DNA from: Crocosphaera chwakensis CCY0110
Lineage (GTDB): Bacteria; Cyanobacteriota; Cyanobacteriia; Cyanobacteriales; Microcystaceae
Length of the DNA: 64,000 bases
Assembly: GCF_000169335.1 (NCBI RefSeq)
Contig: NZ_AAXW01000018.1
Location: 1-64,000, forward strand
Direction: 5' to 3'
In this document: positions 1 through 7,752 of the stretch, piece by piece
How positions within the stretch are numbered: the stretch's first letter is position 1
How the letters are laid out: the number at the start of each line of letters is the position of its first letter
Made by a program: the position numbers and the translations under genes
The notes under the pieces: generated by a model
Told to the model about the DNA's origin: nothing
Database searches by the model: none
What the model saw: only the letters and a program-made list of their open reading frames with translations

Positions 1-377
1 TGAGGCTCAATTCCATGATAAATTGTCCAGGTTAATAGATAAGTCCCTAATAAAAAACCCAAAACAGTTAATCCTATTAATCGCTGTTTTTTCTTTTTAT
101 CTTTCTCTAACCAGTAAATAGAAAGAGGACTTAATATTAACCACAAAAATATAGCAAACAGTAAAAAGCCATAAGTTGCCATTATAGTCAATTGACTGAA
201 CGAACTATGATTAATACCAGTCCATACTAATCCTTCTAAACTTTGTTGTAAAGCAAATAAGCAAGGAAATGAAGCTAACAATGCTTCTCTTTTCGATCTT
301 GTTTGTCTAATTGTTCCGATTCCTAATAATGATAAACTTGCTGCTGCTGTAAAGCTTACCGTTGCAGAAAAACACAT
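1..377 (-). CDS. DUF6629-like membrane protein, 3' part missing (runs off the window)
   Basis: This is an open frame of 125 codons from an ATG at 377 to the window edge with no stop. It begins MCFSATVSFTAAASLSL, which is the typical opening of the cyanobacterial/actinobacterial DUF6629 membrane family (from memory). At least two hydrophobic stretches are visible, one around residues 60-75 and one around residues 100-115, separated by a lysine-rich loop. The C-terminal part lies outside the window. The family has no established function. Confidence 0.7.
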   Translation of the reverse strand, partial: MCFSATVSFTAAASLSLLGIGTIRQTRSKREALLASFPCLFALQQSLEGLVWTGINHSSFSQLTIMATYGFLLFAIFLWLILSPLSIYWLEKDKKKKQRLIGLTVLGFLLGTYLLTWTIYHGIEP

Positions 378-393
378 AATTTTGACACTTTAC

Positions 394-948
394 TTAATCA
401 TAATCTCCACTATCAGTCCCATCAAAGTATAAACGTCCACTGCCTAAATATAAATCCCTAGGGTTATTTCCTGCGGGAAATACTGTTACACCAAACAGAT
501 AAGTTCCTCCATGATCTGGATTTTGTTTCGCTTTTAATCCTACAGTAAATGTTGTCCCTGGAGACACAGGCGGATCAAAAGTAATGGTCATGGTTTCTGT
601 GGTTTTGTCCCAGGTGGTTTCTTCAATAGTTAAAGGGTTATTTCGATGATTTGGGGTTCCTTGAAATGCAATGGTATCTTTAGGATAATAGTCAATTTCT
701 TCAAATCCTTGACGCTTATTAATGGTGATTGTTTTTAAAGCTTCTCCACTTTCATTGGGTAACTCAATAGTATAGTAATATCTAGGACTGCCAACTCTCG
801 CACCTCGATAAGTTGTCATCACATTAATAAGACGAGGAGAACGACTAAAATAACTAATAGATGATTGATTTTCCTGGGCAATAATAGGAGATAAACCAAC
901 TGAAACACTCATTAAACCAAGAGAAACACCCCAAAATAGTTTATTCAT
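394..948 (-). CDS. DUF2808 family secreted protein
   Basis: The protein begins MNKLFWGVSLGLMSVSVGL, a typical signal peptide with probable cleavage after the IIAQ segment. It is followed by a beta-rich domain with PRLINVMTTYRGARV near the start and the conserved ending PRDLYLGSGRLYFDG. These match the cyanobacterial DUF2808 family of small periplasmic or cell-surface proteins of unknown function. The frame stays open 18 codons upstream to 1002, but that extension is hydrophilic and would bury the signal peptide, so the ATG at 948 is preferred. The gene is divergent from the methyltransferase at 1096. Confidence 0.8.
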   Translation of the reverse strand: MNKLFWGVSLGLMSVSVGLSPIIAQENQSSISYFSRSPRLINVMTTYRGARVGSPRYYYTIELPNESGEALKTITINKRQGFEEIDYYPKDTIAFQGTPNHRNNPLTIEETTWDKTTETMTITFDPPVSPGTTFTVGLKAKQNPDHGGTYLFGVTVFPAGNNPRDLYLGSGRLYFDGTDSGDYD

Positions 949-1095
949 TATTTTAATCCCTAATTTATAACTGATGAGCTTATTTAATTCAAAATCTCCC
1001 AAGGATTTATTATGGAAATTTATGATACTTGACTTGATACATAAGCTATACTCTATATTATAACCAATTAGTTGTTAAAAAATACTTAAATATCA

Positions 1096-1848
1096 ATGAA
1101 ATCTTTAAAAATCTTTATTTTTAGCTTAATCTTATTAGTGGCTTTTTTTCTCTTAGGTAGTCAATTTTTTACTTACAATGCCTCTATTATCTCTGAAAAA
1201 AATAGTAATCCTTACTATAACTATCATGCTTTACATAGTCGTGATGGAATAGGAAAATTTTATTTAGGTCGAGAAATTGCTAAAGTAATGGGACATAAAG
1301 AGTTTTTATGGTTAGAAAGACCTAGCAGAGAACAACAAGAAAAACCCCAACAACTGCTTGAAGCGTTAAACCTAAAACCGACAGATACTATCGCTGATAT
1401 TGGTGCAGGAAGTGGCTATTTTTCTTTTCGTCTTGCTTCTTTAGTTCCCAAAGGAAAAGTCTATGCTGTTGATATTCAACCAGAAATGTTAAACATCATT
1501 GATTTCCTAAAAGAAGAGAACAAAGTAAACAATATAGAAACTATTTTAGGGACTATAAAAAATCCAAATTTACCTAAGAATACTGTTGATATTGTCTTAA
1601 TGGTCGATGCTTATCACGAATTTGAATATCCTAGAGAAATGATGGAAAATATTGTGACATCTTTAAAACCTGGGAGAAAAGTTGTCTTAGCAGAATATCG
1701 CCGTGAAAACCCTTTAATCCCTATTAAGACTTTACATAAAATGACAGAAAAACAAGTTAAAAAAGAAATGAATATTGTCGGTTTAATCTGGGAAAAAACA
1801 GAAGAACTCTTACCCCAACAACATTTAATAGTCTTCAAAAAACTATAA
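1096..1848 (+). CDS. SAM-dependent class I methyltransferase, membrane-anchored or secreted
   Basis: The N-terminus is one strongly hydrophobic segment (residues 4-22), so the protein is probably anchored or exported. The catalytic part carries motif I, ADIGAGSGYFSFRLA (about residues 99-113), followed by the acidic end of strand 2 in VYAVDIQPEM and by the VDIVLMVDAYHEF strand-4 region. This is the methyltransferase type 11/25 layout. The acceptor substrate cannot be predicted. It is divergent from the DUF2808 gene and convergent with the polysaccharide deacetylase, with about 30 bp between the stops. Confidence 0.85.
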   Translation: MKSLKIFIFSLILLVAFFLLGSQFFTYNASIISEKNSNPYYNYHALHSRDGIGKFYLGREIAKVMGHKEFLWLERPSREQQEKPQQLLEALNLKPTDTIADIGAGSGYFSFRLASLVPKGKVYAVDIQPEMLNIIDFLKEENKVNNIETILGTIKNPNLPKNTVDIVLMVDAYHEFEYPREMMENIVTSLKPGRKVVLAEYRRENPLIPIKTLHKMTEKQVKKEMNIVGLIWEKTEELLPQQHLIVFKKL

Positions 1849-1879
1849 ATCTTTGCCATGATTACAATAAATAATGATC

Positions 1880-2644
1880 TTATTCATATTCGTGAGGAGA
1901 AAGCATTTCTGATAGAGTAACGATACGATAACCTCTTTTTTTTATTTCAGGAATAATCTTTTTTAAGGTTACATTAGTTCTTTTTCCCCACTCTCCTGAG
2001 TGACCATCTCTACCACTATCATGTAAAACAATAATTGCGCCAGGTCGTAAATTAGTTAAAATCTGATAACTGGCAAACTTAGAAGAAGGTATATGAGTAT
2101 CATAAGGAAAAATTGATCCTAAAACCGTTTGATAGTTATACTTTTTAACTATATTCAACATCTGAGAATTATACCAACCGCCACCAGGACGAAACCATTT
2201 AACCTTTGATGAATCATCTGATAAAAATTGATTTAATGTTTTATCTGCTGTTAAAAATTCTTGCTCAAATTCTTCTAAAGATAAAAAAATACTTTTCTTA
2301 TCTTTAACCATATGATTACCAACTTCATGACCATTATTAATGATATTTTGTACAATTAATTCATTATCTTCAATTCGTTCACTAATTAGAAAAAACGTCA
2401 CATTTACATCATTTTCTTCTAAAGTTTCTAAAATTTTCGGGGTTGTTATAGAATTCGGTCCGTCATCAATAGTAATGGCAATGACCTTATCATCAGTTTC
2501 AGCAAAATAGTGAACACCAGGAGCAACTTTAATGATTATTCTAAATAACCATTGGGGTTGTTTTAGAGCAATTAATCCTAAACAAAGTAAGAAAACTGTG
2601 GGTAATAGTATAAAGCTTAATCGAAAAGTCTTAAAATTCAACAT
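1880..2644 (-). CDS. Polysaccharide deacetylase (NodB domain, CE4 family)
   Basis: An N-terminal membrane segment (residues 9-27) is followed by a NodB fold. The visible CE4 motifs are IAITIDDGPNS (motif 1, catalytic and metal Asp pair), GHEVGNHMVKD (motif 2 region; only the first metal His is obvious and the usual H(S/T)xxH is degenerate), WFRPGGGWYN (motif 3) and IIVLHDSGRDG (His-containing motif 5). The likely role is removal of N-acetyl groups from peptidoglycan or an exopolysaccharide outside the membrane. The degenerate motif 2 leaves activity uncertain. The gene is monocistronic. Confidence 0.85.
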   Translation of the reverse strand: MLNFKTFRLSFILLPTVFLLCLGLIALKQPQWLFRIIIKVAPGVHYFAETDDKVIAITIDDGPNSITTPKILETLEENDVNVTFFLISERIEDNELIVQNIINNGHEVGNHMVKDKKSIFLSLEEFEQEFLTADKTLNQFLSDDSSKVKWFRPGGGWYNSQMLNIVKKYNYQTVLGSIFPYDTHIPSSKFASYQILTNLRPGAIIVLHDSGRDGHSGEWGKRTNVTLKKIIPEIKKRGYRIVTLSEMLSPHEYE

Positions 2645-2837
2645 TTTTTAATGATTTATCAGATTTATCTGAGTCTAAGATTAAGAACTGGTTAATTTTT
2701 AATATTAATCCCGATTATTAATAATTAATAAGGAAATTTCAGTAAAATAACTGGATAAAATCAGAAAATCTTCAGAATTTTTTCATTTAAGTCTATTAAA
2801 GTAAGAAATATCCTAAATCTTTACAGGAGAATTTCCC

Positions 2838-3215
2838 ATGAAATCAATGGTTACCAAGTCTGTGTTGTTGTTATCAATTGTTACGACCACAGCTATGACA
2901 TTGTTACCTTTCGATACAAGATCCGCAATTGCACAATCAGATTCTAACGCAAATTGTATTATGACCCCTCAGGATTTTATTCCACCGAATACCCTGGCAA
3001 TGATGGCTTTTCGAGGTGCTTTTGAAAAAGAAGGAATTCCTGGTTATATTGTTTTTAAAACTGAATTTAATTCGGGACAAATTACCGGAGATAGTATTGT
3101 CAAAGCAGCAATTGAAGGCTGTGTTTTAAGCAATAAATATGGTATGCAAGGCAACAGTGCTTACATTGCTGATGTTCAAACTCAGGTTCAGGACTTTATT
3201 AGAGCTCAGAATTAG
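2838..3215 (+). CDS. Small secreted protein of unknown function
   Basis: A good ribosome site (caggaga) lies 7 bases before the ATG. The first 33 residues form a signal peptide ending in the cleavage-like SAIAQS. The mature part of about 90 residues contains two cysteines (in NANCIMTPQDF and IEGCVLSNKYG), which could form a disulfide. I do not recognise the family. It is followed by a strong convergent terminator. Confidence 0.7.
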   Translation: MKSMVTKSVLLLSIVTTTAMTLLPFDTRSAIAQSDSNANCIMTPQDFIPPNTLAMMAFRGAFEKEGIPGYIVFKTEFNSGQITGDSIVKAAIEGCVLSNKYGMQGNSAYIADVQTQVQDFIRAQN

Positions 3216-3280
3216 GATTTTGATCAACGGAAACGAATACTCTTTCTCTTGACATTAAGTTTCTCAAAGAATCTCCGTGG

Positions 3281-3310
3281 GGGTCAACAATCGTTGACCC
3301 TTATTTTATT
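3281..3310. terminator. Rho-independent terminator between convergent genes
   Basis: GGGTCAAC and GTTGACCC form a perfect 8-bp stem with a 4-base AATC loop, followed by TTATTTTATT. It lies between the stop of the secreted protein gene and the stop of the minus-strand gene at 3311. Confidence 0.75.
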
Positions 3311-3946
3311 CTATTGTGTCACTAATTCGTCATTAAATTCATTAACGGTGCGTCGTCTTAACTCTAGAGACTCAGAACGAGGTAAGAGATCAAAAACTTC
3401 CCGTAACACATCATCAACTGCTTCGTATTTGACTTGACCTTTACCATCAAAAACTTTGTTTCCTTCACCATCAAGAATAACCGTTTGAGGAATAATATCT
3501 TGATAATAATAACCTGGTTCTTCTTTTGTATAAGTATCTTTAACAGGAATAGCATCAACACTAATAGGAATAATATTAGCAGCTCGACCATAAAATTCTT
3601 GTATGCGAGAAACCACGATCGCAAACTGTTTACAATCTCGACTATCATCCAAATAGTAAACAAGCACTGTCGGCATTTCTCTGTCCAAAGATCCTTTTAA
3701 AGATAATTTAGCCGGCACTAAAGAACCATTCCCTGCATAAACCACAAAAATGTTACCATCTAAGCGATCGTCATCAATAGCAGCTAATGCAGAAGATACG
3801 CCCCAACTGTTAAAACTAATTACAAAAGATAACAAACCAATTAAACAAACTTTAATCAATAACTTTGAGAACTGTTTTCTGTTCCCTGTTCCACTTCGAC
3901 TAAGCTCAGTGTAAACCTGTTCGCTGATGCAATTAAGTAATCTCAT
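3311..3946 (-). CDS. Thylakoid/lumen thioredoxin-like protein (photosystem I accumulation factor-like)
   Basis: A positively charged start is followed by a hydrophobic export segment (LLIKVCLIGLLSFVISF) and ALAAIDDD, which looks like a signal-peptidase site. The mature domain has a thioredoxin-like pattern: MPTVLVYYLDDSRDCKQFA where the CxxC would be (only one Cys), then the cis-Pro-like QTVILDGEGNKVFDG. It resembles the cyanobacterial/plastid proteins annotated as thylakoid photosystem I accumulation factor; this is from memory and uncertain. Residues 13-22 (ELSRSGTGNR) are encoded by a dispersed palindromic repeat, so the N-terminus may be a recent extension or the true start may lie downstream. 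Confidence 0.6.
   Translation of the reverse strand: MRLLNCISEQVYTELSRSGTGNRKQFSKLLIKVCLIGLLSFVISFNSWGVSSALAAIDDDRLDGNIFVVYAGNGSLVPAKLSLKGSLDREMPTVLVYYLDDSRDCKQFAIVVSRIQEFYGRAANIIPISVDAIPVKDTYTKEEPGYYYQDIIPQTVILDGEGNKVFDGKGQVKYEAVDDVLREVFDLLPRSESLELRRRTVNEFNDELVTQ
3892..3911. repeat. Dispersed imperfect palindrome (CTTCGACTAAGCTCAG type)
   Basis: CACTTCGACTAAGCTCAGTG is an imperfect inverted repeat of the kind widely dispersed in cyanobacterial genomes. Here it lies inside the 5' end of the minus-strand coding frame. Confidence 0.5.
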
Positions 3947-4013
3947 AACGATATAGAAACCTTCTGGTAAGTTTGGTTACAATAAGTTCACAAGGAATGA
4001 TAGAAATGATCCT

Positions 4014-4589
4014 GTGACTGAGCAGCAGACTACGAAACAATCAACCTCACGAAAAATTCCCGTTCAGATGCCGTTTGCTAATAGCCATTATGCTATTTTA
4101 GGACTTCATCCGTCCGCTTCTGTCATCGAAATACGTCGCGCCTATCGAGAGTTGAGCAAACGTTATCATCCTGATACTACAGAATTACCCTCAGCTATGG
4201 CAACCGCTAAGTTTCAGCGTCTTAATGAAGCTTATGGGGTACTGAGTAACCCTCAAAAGCGATCGCTGTATGATCTTCAAATTGGTTATTCTCGGTTGAA
4301 TGTGATTCAAGATCCCTCAATACAGAGAAAAAATCCTAAAACGGGTCAATGGTCTAATTCGGCTTACTTAGATGCCAGCGATCGCCCTTTATCAGGGGGC
4401 GAATTGTTCGCTCTCTTTATTTTAGGATTAACCTTAATGGGTTGTTTGGTTTTAGCCATTTTTATTGCTATTCTGAGGGGCGATGAAGTCATTCCTAATA
4501 CCGCCTTATCTCAAAATTATGCTTCAGTTGTTCCTATTTTTGCCTCTAAGGTATATTACACGACTCAAACCCTAATAACCCTATTATGA
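4014..4589 (+). CDS. J-domain (DnaJ-like) membrane protein
   Basis: A J-domain at about residues 25-92 contains the Hsp70-activating HPD tripeptide in KRYHPDTTEL and helix III/IV features FQRLNEAYGVLSNPQKR. There is no G/F or zinc-finger region. A single transmembrane helix (about residues 130-153, LFALFILGLTLMGCLVLAIF) follows. It is therefore a membrane-anchored DnaK co-chaperone rather than a true DnaJ. The start is a GTG. Its stop overlaps the next start (ATGA at 4586), so it is translationally coupled to the DUF3143 gene. Confidence 0.85.
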   Translation: MTEQQTTKQSTSRKIPVQMPFANSHYAILGLHPSASVIEIRRAYRELSKRYHPDTTELPSAMATAKFQRLNEAYGVLSNPQKRSLYDLQIGYSRLNVIQDPSIQRKNPKTGQWSNSAYLDASDRPLSGGELFALFILGLTLMGCLVLAIFIAILRGDEVIPNTALSQNYASVVPIFASKVYYTTQTLITLL

Positions 4590-4858
4590 CCTTTCCTGCT
4601 CCTGATACCCCCTTATATAACCATTCTCTTCCTGTTATTGAACAATGGCTATCCGACTTAGGTTGCCAGCAAGATCAGCAAAATCTAAACTGTTGGACAG
4701 TAACTAAACCGAACTGGAAAGCACAACTTAGCCTAGATGTTGAAGAAATTATTGTTTGTTACCTCAAAGCTGGTGCCGATGGTTCCGATGTGACACGGGC
4801 TTTTAAATATTCTCTCTCCCGTGAAGATGTTGAAGCTGCTATTTTTAGTGGACCTTAG
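4586..4858 (+). CDS. DUF3143 family protein
   Basis: This 90-residue protein carries the conserved features of cyanobacterial DUF3143: LYNHSLPVIEQWLSDLGC near the N-terminus, CWTVTKPNWKAQLSLDVEEI in the middle and the FKYSLSREDVEAAIFSGP ending. It overlaps the J-protein stop by 4 bases, so the pair is an operon. The function is unknown; the coupling suggests a chaperone-related role. Confidence 0.85.
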   Translation: MTFPAPDTPLYNHSLPVIEQWLSDLGCQQDQQNLNCWTVTKPNWKAQLSLDVEEIIVCYLKAGADGSDVTRAFKYSLSREDVEAAIFSGP

Positions 4859-5019
4859 CTTCAGCTTGTGCGTCCCTAACTTTTCCATAACCTACCTTTG
4901 CTATACTTAAATGATTCAGAGAAAAACCTCTTTACTAATACAATAAAAATATGAGGGCTACTCTCCCTGTTCGGGAAAGCAACCCTCGCTTTGCACAATA
5001 CATTTTTACTGATTTGGTT

Positions 5020-5057
5020 AGCGTTGCTCAGCTAGAGGCTAAGCGACGCTATTTTTT
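5020..5057 (+). terminator. Rho-independent terminator after the J-protein/DUF3143 operon
   Basis: AGCGTTGCTCAGC (5020-5032) pairs with GCTAAGCGACGCT (5038-5050) around a 5-base loop, with two internal mismatches, followed by ATTTTTT. A second, smaller nested hairpin (GAGGG...CCCTC) lies upstream at about 4952-4988. Confidence 0.7.
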
Positions 5058-5087
5058 CGTCTGTTAAACAAAAGAAGAAGATAATAG

Positions 5088-5471
5088 TTATATTTCATCT
5101 TCATCTGGTGCGCCAACTTGTTTGAGATGGATATGTTTACGGCCTAAAGTAATCTCAAATTCATCTCCTGGTTGTAGATTCATTTTTTTGGTATAAGCTG
5201 AACCAATCAAAAGATTACCATTAGATTGCACACTAATTTTATAGCTGGCTGAACGTCCACCTCTTCCTTGTCCTTCAGCACTACTATCAAGTTCAATGCC
5301 CTCAGCATCTATTAAAGCATTAAGAAATTTCATCATATTAACGCGCTCTACCCCATTTTTTGTCTGGGTATAATAGCCGCAAGCTCTTGCTTTTTCTTCT
5401 TTACTGAGGTCACCTAGCTCTTTAACTTTATCTACTAAAGCGTGGCCGGTTAGGGGTTTATCTTGTGTCAT
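5088..5471 (-). CDS. cyAbrB-type transcriptional regulator
   Basis: The N-terminal part (PLTGHALVDKVKELGDLSK, then RACGYYTQTKNGVERVNMMKF) is the segment typical of cyanobacterial AbrB proteins. The C-terminal swapped-hairpin DNA-binding domain reads NGNLLIGSAYTKKMNLQPG followed by FEITLGRKHIHL. In other cyanobacteria the two cyAbrB paralogs are global regulators of carbon/nitrogen balance, hydrogenase and stress genes. Length (127 residues) suggests the cyAbrB2-like (Sll0822-like) paralog, but this cannot be settled here. The ATG at 5471 is preferred over an upstream in-frame TTG at 5480. Confidence 0.85.
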   Translation of the reverse strand: MTQDKPLTGHALVDKVKELGDLSKEEKARACGYYTQTKNGVERVNMMKFLNALIDAEGIELDSSAEGQGRGGRSASYKISVQSNGNLLIGSAYTKKMNLQPGDEFEITLGRKHIHLKQVGAPDEDEI

Positions 5472-5785
5472 TAACTTCAACAGTAACTAAAGTGAATAAT
5501 AAGGTTAACCGAATGGTAACTAACTTAGACTACAGTAACAATCAAAAAAATGATCAAGTTACTAACTGTCTCTATCATTATCTTACACACAATTTGTAAA
5601 ATTTATCTACCATTCGACAAGATCAATAATAATTCATTGTTTGCAATGTTTCGACTATAATGCTGATCAAATTTACAAATGTTTGACTTTGCTCCCTTTT
5701 GTCTTCATAAAAATGTTATAAATTCAACAACAATCTATCACAGTCCTATGCTAATAACGGTAAAATTTTGAGAAAAATAAACCAA
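5472..5785. other. Divergent intergenic region between cyAbrB and Rrf2 genes
   Basis: AT-rich, 314 bp, containing the promoters of two divergently transcribed regulator genes. No coding frame, hairpin terminator or repeat could be supported. Confidence 0.5.
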
Positions 5786-6229
5786 ATGAAACTAACAACT
5801 CGTAGTCATTATAGCGTTAAAGCCTTACTGGATCTAAGTTTACAGCCGAACTATGGTCCAACATCAGTAAAAGCGATCGCAAAGCGACAAGATTTACCCG
5901 CTCCATATCTAGAAAAATTACTGATTGAAATGCGTCGTAGTGGATTAGTTAATTCCCTACGGGGATCGCAAGGTGGCTATCAGTTAGCTCGTCAACCAAG
6001 TCAAATTTCTTTAGGGGAAATATTAGACGCTGTTGGGGATACAATTGAGCCATTACCCTACTATAACCCTGATATTGAGCAAGTAGAAGATTGGGTAACA
6101 TTTAGCCTTTGGAAACGTCTCCATGAGAAGCTTAAAGAAGCTCTTTATAAGATTACTTTAGCCGATCTTTATTATGATGCTCGTAGCTGGAAAGCTTCCC
6201 TCGGAGAAGCAGTCAGTTTTGTGGTTTAA
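5786..6229 (+). CDS. Rrf2 family transcriptional regulator without Fe-S cysteines
   Basis: The winged helix is at the N-terminus: MKLTTRSHYSVKALLDLSLQ, the recognition segment TSVKAIAKRQDLPAPYLEKL and the wing NSLRGSQGGYQLAR. This is the Rrf2/IscR pattern. The protein has no cysteine at all, so it cannot bind a cluster in the IscR way. In place of the CxxxxxCxxxxxC loop it has the acidic/aromatic segment PLPYYNPDIEQVEDW. An in-frame TTG at 5768 exists, but the ATG at 5786 gives the family start. It is followed closely by a GFA-family gene. Confidence 0.85.
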   Translation: MKLTTRSHYSVKALLDLSLQPNYGPTSVKAIAKRQDLPAPYLEKLLIEMRRSGLVNSLRGSQGGYQLARQPSQISLGEILDAVGDTIEPLPYYNPDIEQVEDWVTFSLWKRLHEKLKEALYKITLADLYYDARSWKASLGEAVSFVV

Positions 6230-6241
6230 GGAAATATTTTT

Positions 6242-6646
6242 ATGGTAAATTCACAATCTTACTTTAAAATTCAAGGAGGCTGTCACTGTGGAACAGTGGG
6301 CTTTGAGGCGGTTATTGATAAGTTTGAAGCCATTAATTGTAACTGTTCTATTTGTCGGAAAAAAGGCTTTCTTCATCTTTTGGTTCCCCCTGAAAATTTT
6401 ACCTTAATTAAGGGAGAACAAATGCTCACAACTTACACCTTTAATACCCATACAGCACAACACACTTTTTGTTCTATTTGTGGTATTCATTCTTTTTATC
6501 GTCCCCGTTCCCATCCAGGGTGGTTTGATATTAATCTCAACTGTCTTGATCAGGTAAATCTATCAGACTTTAAAATGAAATCCTTTGATGGGCAAAACTG
6601 GGAAAAAAATGTCGACAAAATCAAACAAACCCGCCCTGATAATTAA
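6242..6646 (+). CDS. GFA (glutathione-dependent formaldehyde-activating/CENP-V) family zinc protein
   Basis: The zinc ligands of the Mss4-like GFA fold are all visible: CHCG near residue 13, CNCSICRKKG near residue 34 and FCSICGIHSFYR near residue 79. The length of 134 residues is normal. Family members include S-(hydroxymethyl)glutathione synthase, but most lack a proven substrate, so a glutathione-adduct role is only a possibility. It starts 12 bp after the Rrf2 stop and is probably co-transcribed with it. Confidence 0.85.
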   Translation: MVNSQSYFKIQGGCHCGTVGFEAVIDKFEAINCNCSICRKKGFLHLLVPPENFTLIKGEQMLTTYTFNTHTAQHTFCSICGIHSFYRPRSHPGWFDINLNCLDQVNLSDFKMKSFDGQNWEKNVDKIKQTRPDN

Positions 6647-6676
6647 GCCGAACTAGACTGAGGATCAAGACCTAAT

Positions 6677-7648
6677 TTGGATAATAATGCTACCATAATT
6701 ATTCTGATCTTTGCTGCGATTGTTGACTATCTTATAGCCGATCCTTGGGGATGGTTACATCCTGTGGAAGTGATGGGGTGGTTGATCTCAATCTACTCTA
6801 ATTTTGTTCTTTCTATTTGTCATACAAAGAACCAACGACGTTGTGCCGGAGTTATTTTAGGATTAGGGTTAATTGTTGCCAGTGGAATTGTTGGATGGAG
6901 CATCAATTTAATTAAATATCATCTAGATCCATTCTTGGGCATTTTTTTCGAGATTATTCTCTTAGCAAGTTGCTTTGCAGGACGTAGTTTAAGACTAGCA
7001 GCTCTTGATGTCCTGCTCCCGTTAAGAAATGGAAAAATTGACTCGGCCAGAACGAAACTAAGTCAATATGTAGGCCGTGATACAGCCAATCTTTCCCCAG
7101 AAGAAATATGGCGAGCCCTTGTAGAAACGGTGTCAGAAAATGCCATAGATGGGGTTACAGCCCCCTTATTTTATGCGATCGCTGGAGGCTTTTTTCCTGG
7201 AGTTAATAGTGTTGCATTAGCCTTGGCTTATAAAGCAGCCAGTACCCTTGATTCTACCATCGGTTATCAAAAAGAACCGTTTACCGATTTAGGCTGGTTT
7301 AGTGCAAAGTTTGAGGATCTTTTGACTTGGATTCCTTGTCGTCTCACAGTTCTAACCTTGAGTATACTATCAAGAAAACCCATACTTGTTTTATCTATTT
7401 GTTATCGAGATGCGCCCAAAGATCCTAGCCCCAACTCAGGATGGAGCGAATGTATTTATGCTGCTATTTTAGGGATTCAATTAGGGGGAAAAAATACTTA
7501 TCAGGGTATCATTAAAGAAAAACCACTATTAGGAGATCCTCTCCATTCTATTACCTCTCAAACCATTGAAAAGGCATTAAATTTGACTCGAATTTGTTGT
7601 TTACTATGGCTGAGTTTAGGGGTAACTGGGTTATGGTTATTATCCTGA
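6677..7648 (+). CDS. cobD: Adenosylcobinamide-phosphate synthase CobD/CbiB
   Basis: This integral membrane protein carries the CbiB signature: DYLIADPWGWLHPVEVMGW at the N-terminus, YVGRDTANLSPEEIWRALVE, then TVSENAIDGVTAPLFYAIAG and the LDSTIGYQKEPFTDLGWFSA segment. It attaches the aminopropanol arm to adenosylcobyric acid in cobalamin (pseudo-B12) synthesis. The length (323 residues) is as expected. The start is a TTG at 6677, chosen because no ATG or GTG precedes the conserved DYLIADP segment. No other cobalamin gene is adjacent and no B12 riboswitch was seen upstream. Confidence 0.9.
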   Translation: MDNNATIIILIFAAIVDYLIADPWGWLHPVEVMGWLISIYSNFVLSICHTKNQRRCAGVILGLGLIVASGIVGWSINLIKYHLDPFLGIFFEIILLASCFAGRSLRLAALDVLLPLRNGKIDSARTKLSQYVGRDTANLSPEEIWRALVETVSENAIDGVTAPLFYAIAGGFFPGVNSVALALAYKAASTLDSTIGYQKEPFTDLGWFSAKFEDLLTWIPCRLTVLTLSILSRKPILVLSICYRDAPKDPSPNSGWSECIYAAILGIQLGGKNTYQGIIKEKPLLGDPLHSITSQTIEKALNLTRICCLLWLSLGVTGLWLLS

Positions 7649-7752
7649 AAGGCAAACAATTATAATAGTTTCAGTCGATCAAAAAGTTGTTTGTGTGGGC
7701 TACAAGGGAGTAGAGAGCAATGACGTAGGTAACTGCTTACTGTTCACTGTTA

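Noticed and set aside
6647..6676. Cobalamin riboswitch upstream of cobD
   Set aside because: Only 30 bp separate it from the previous gene, and no B12-box was seen.
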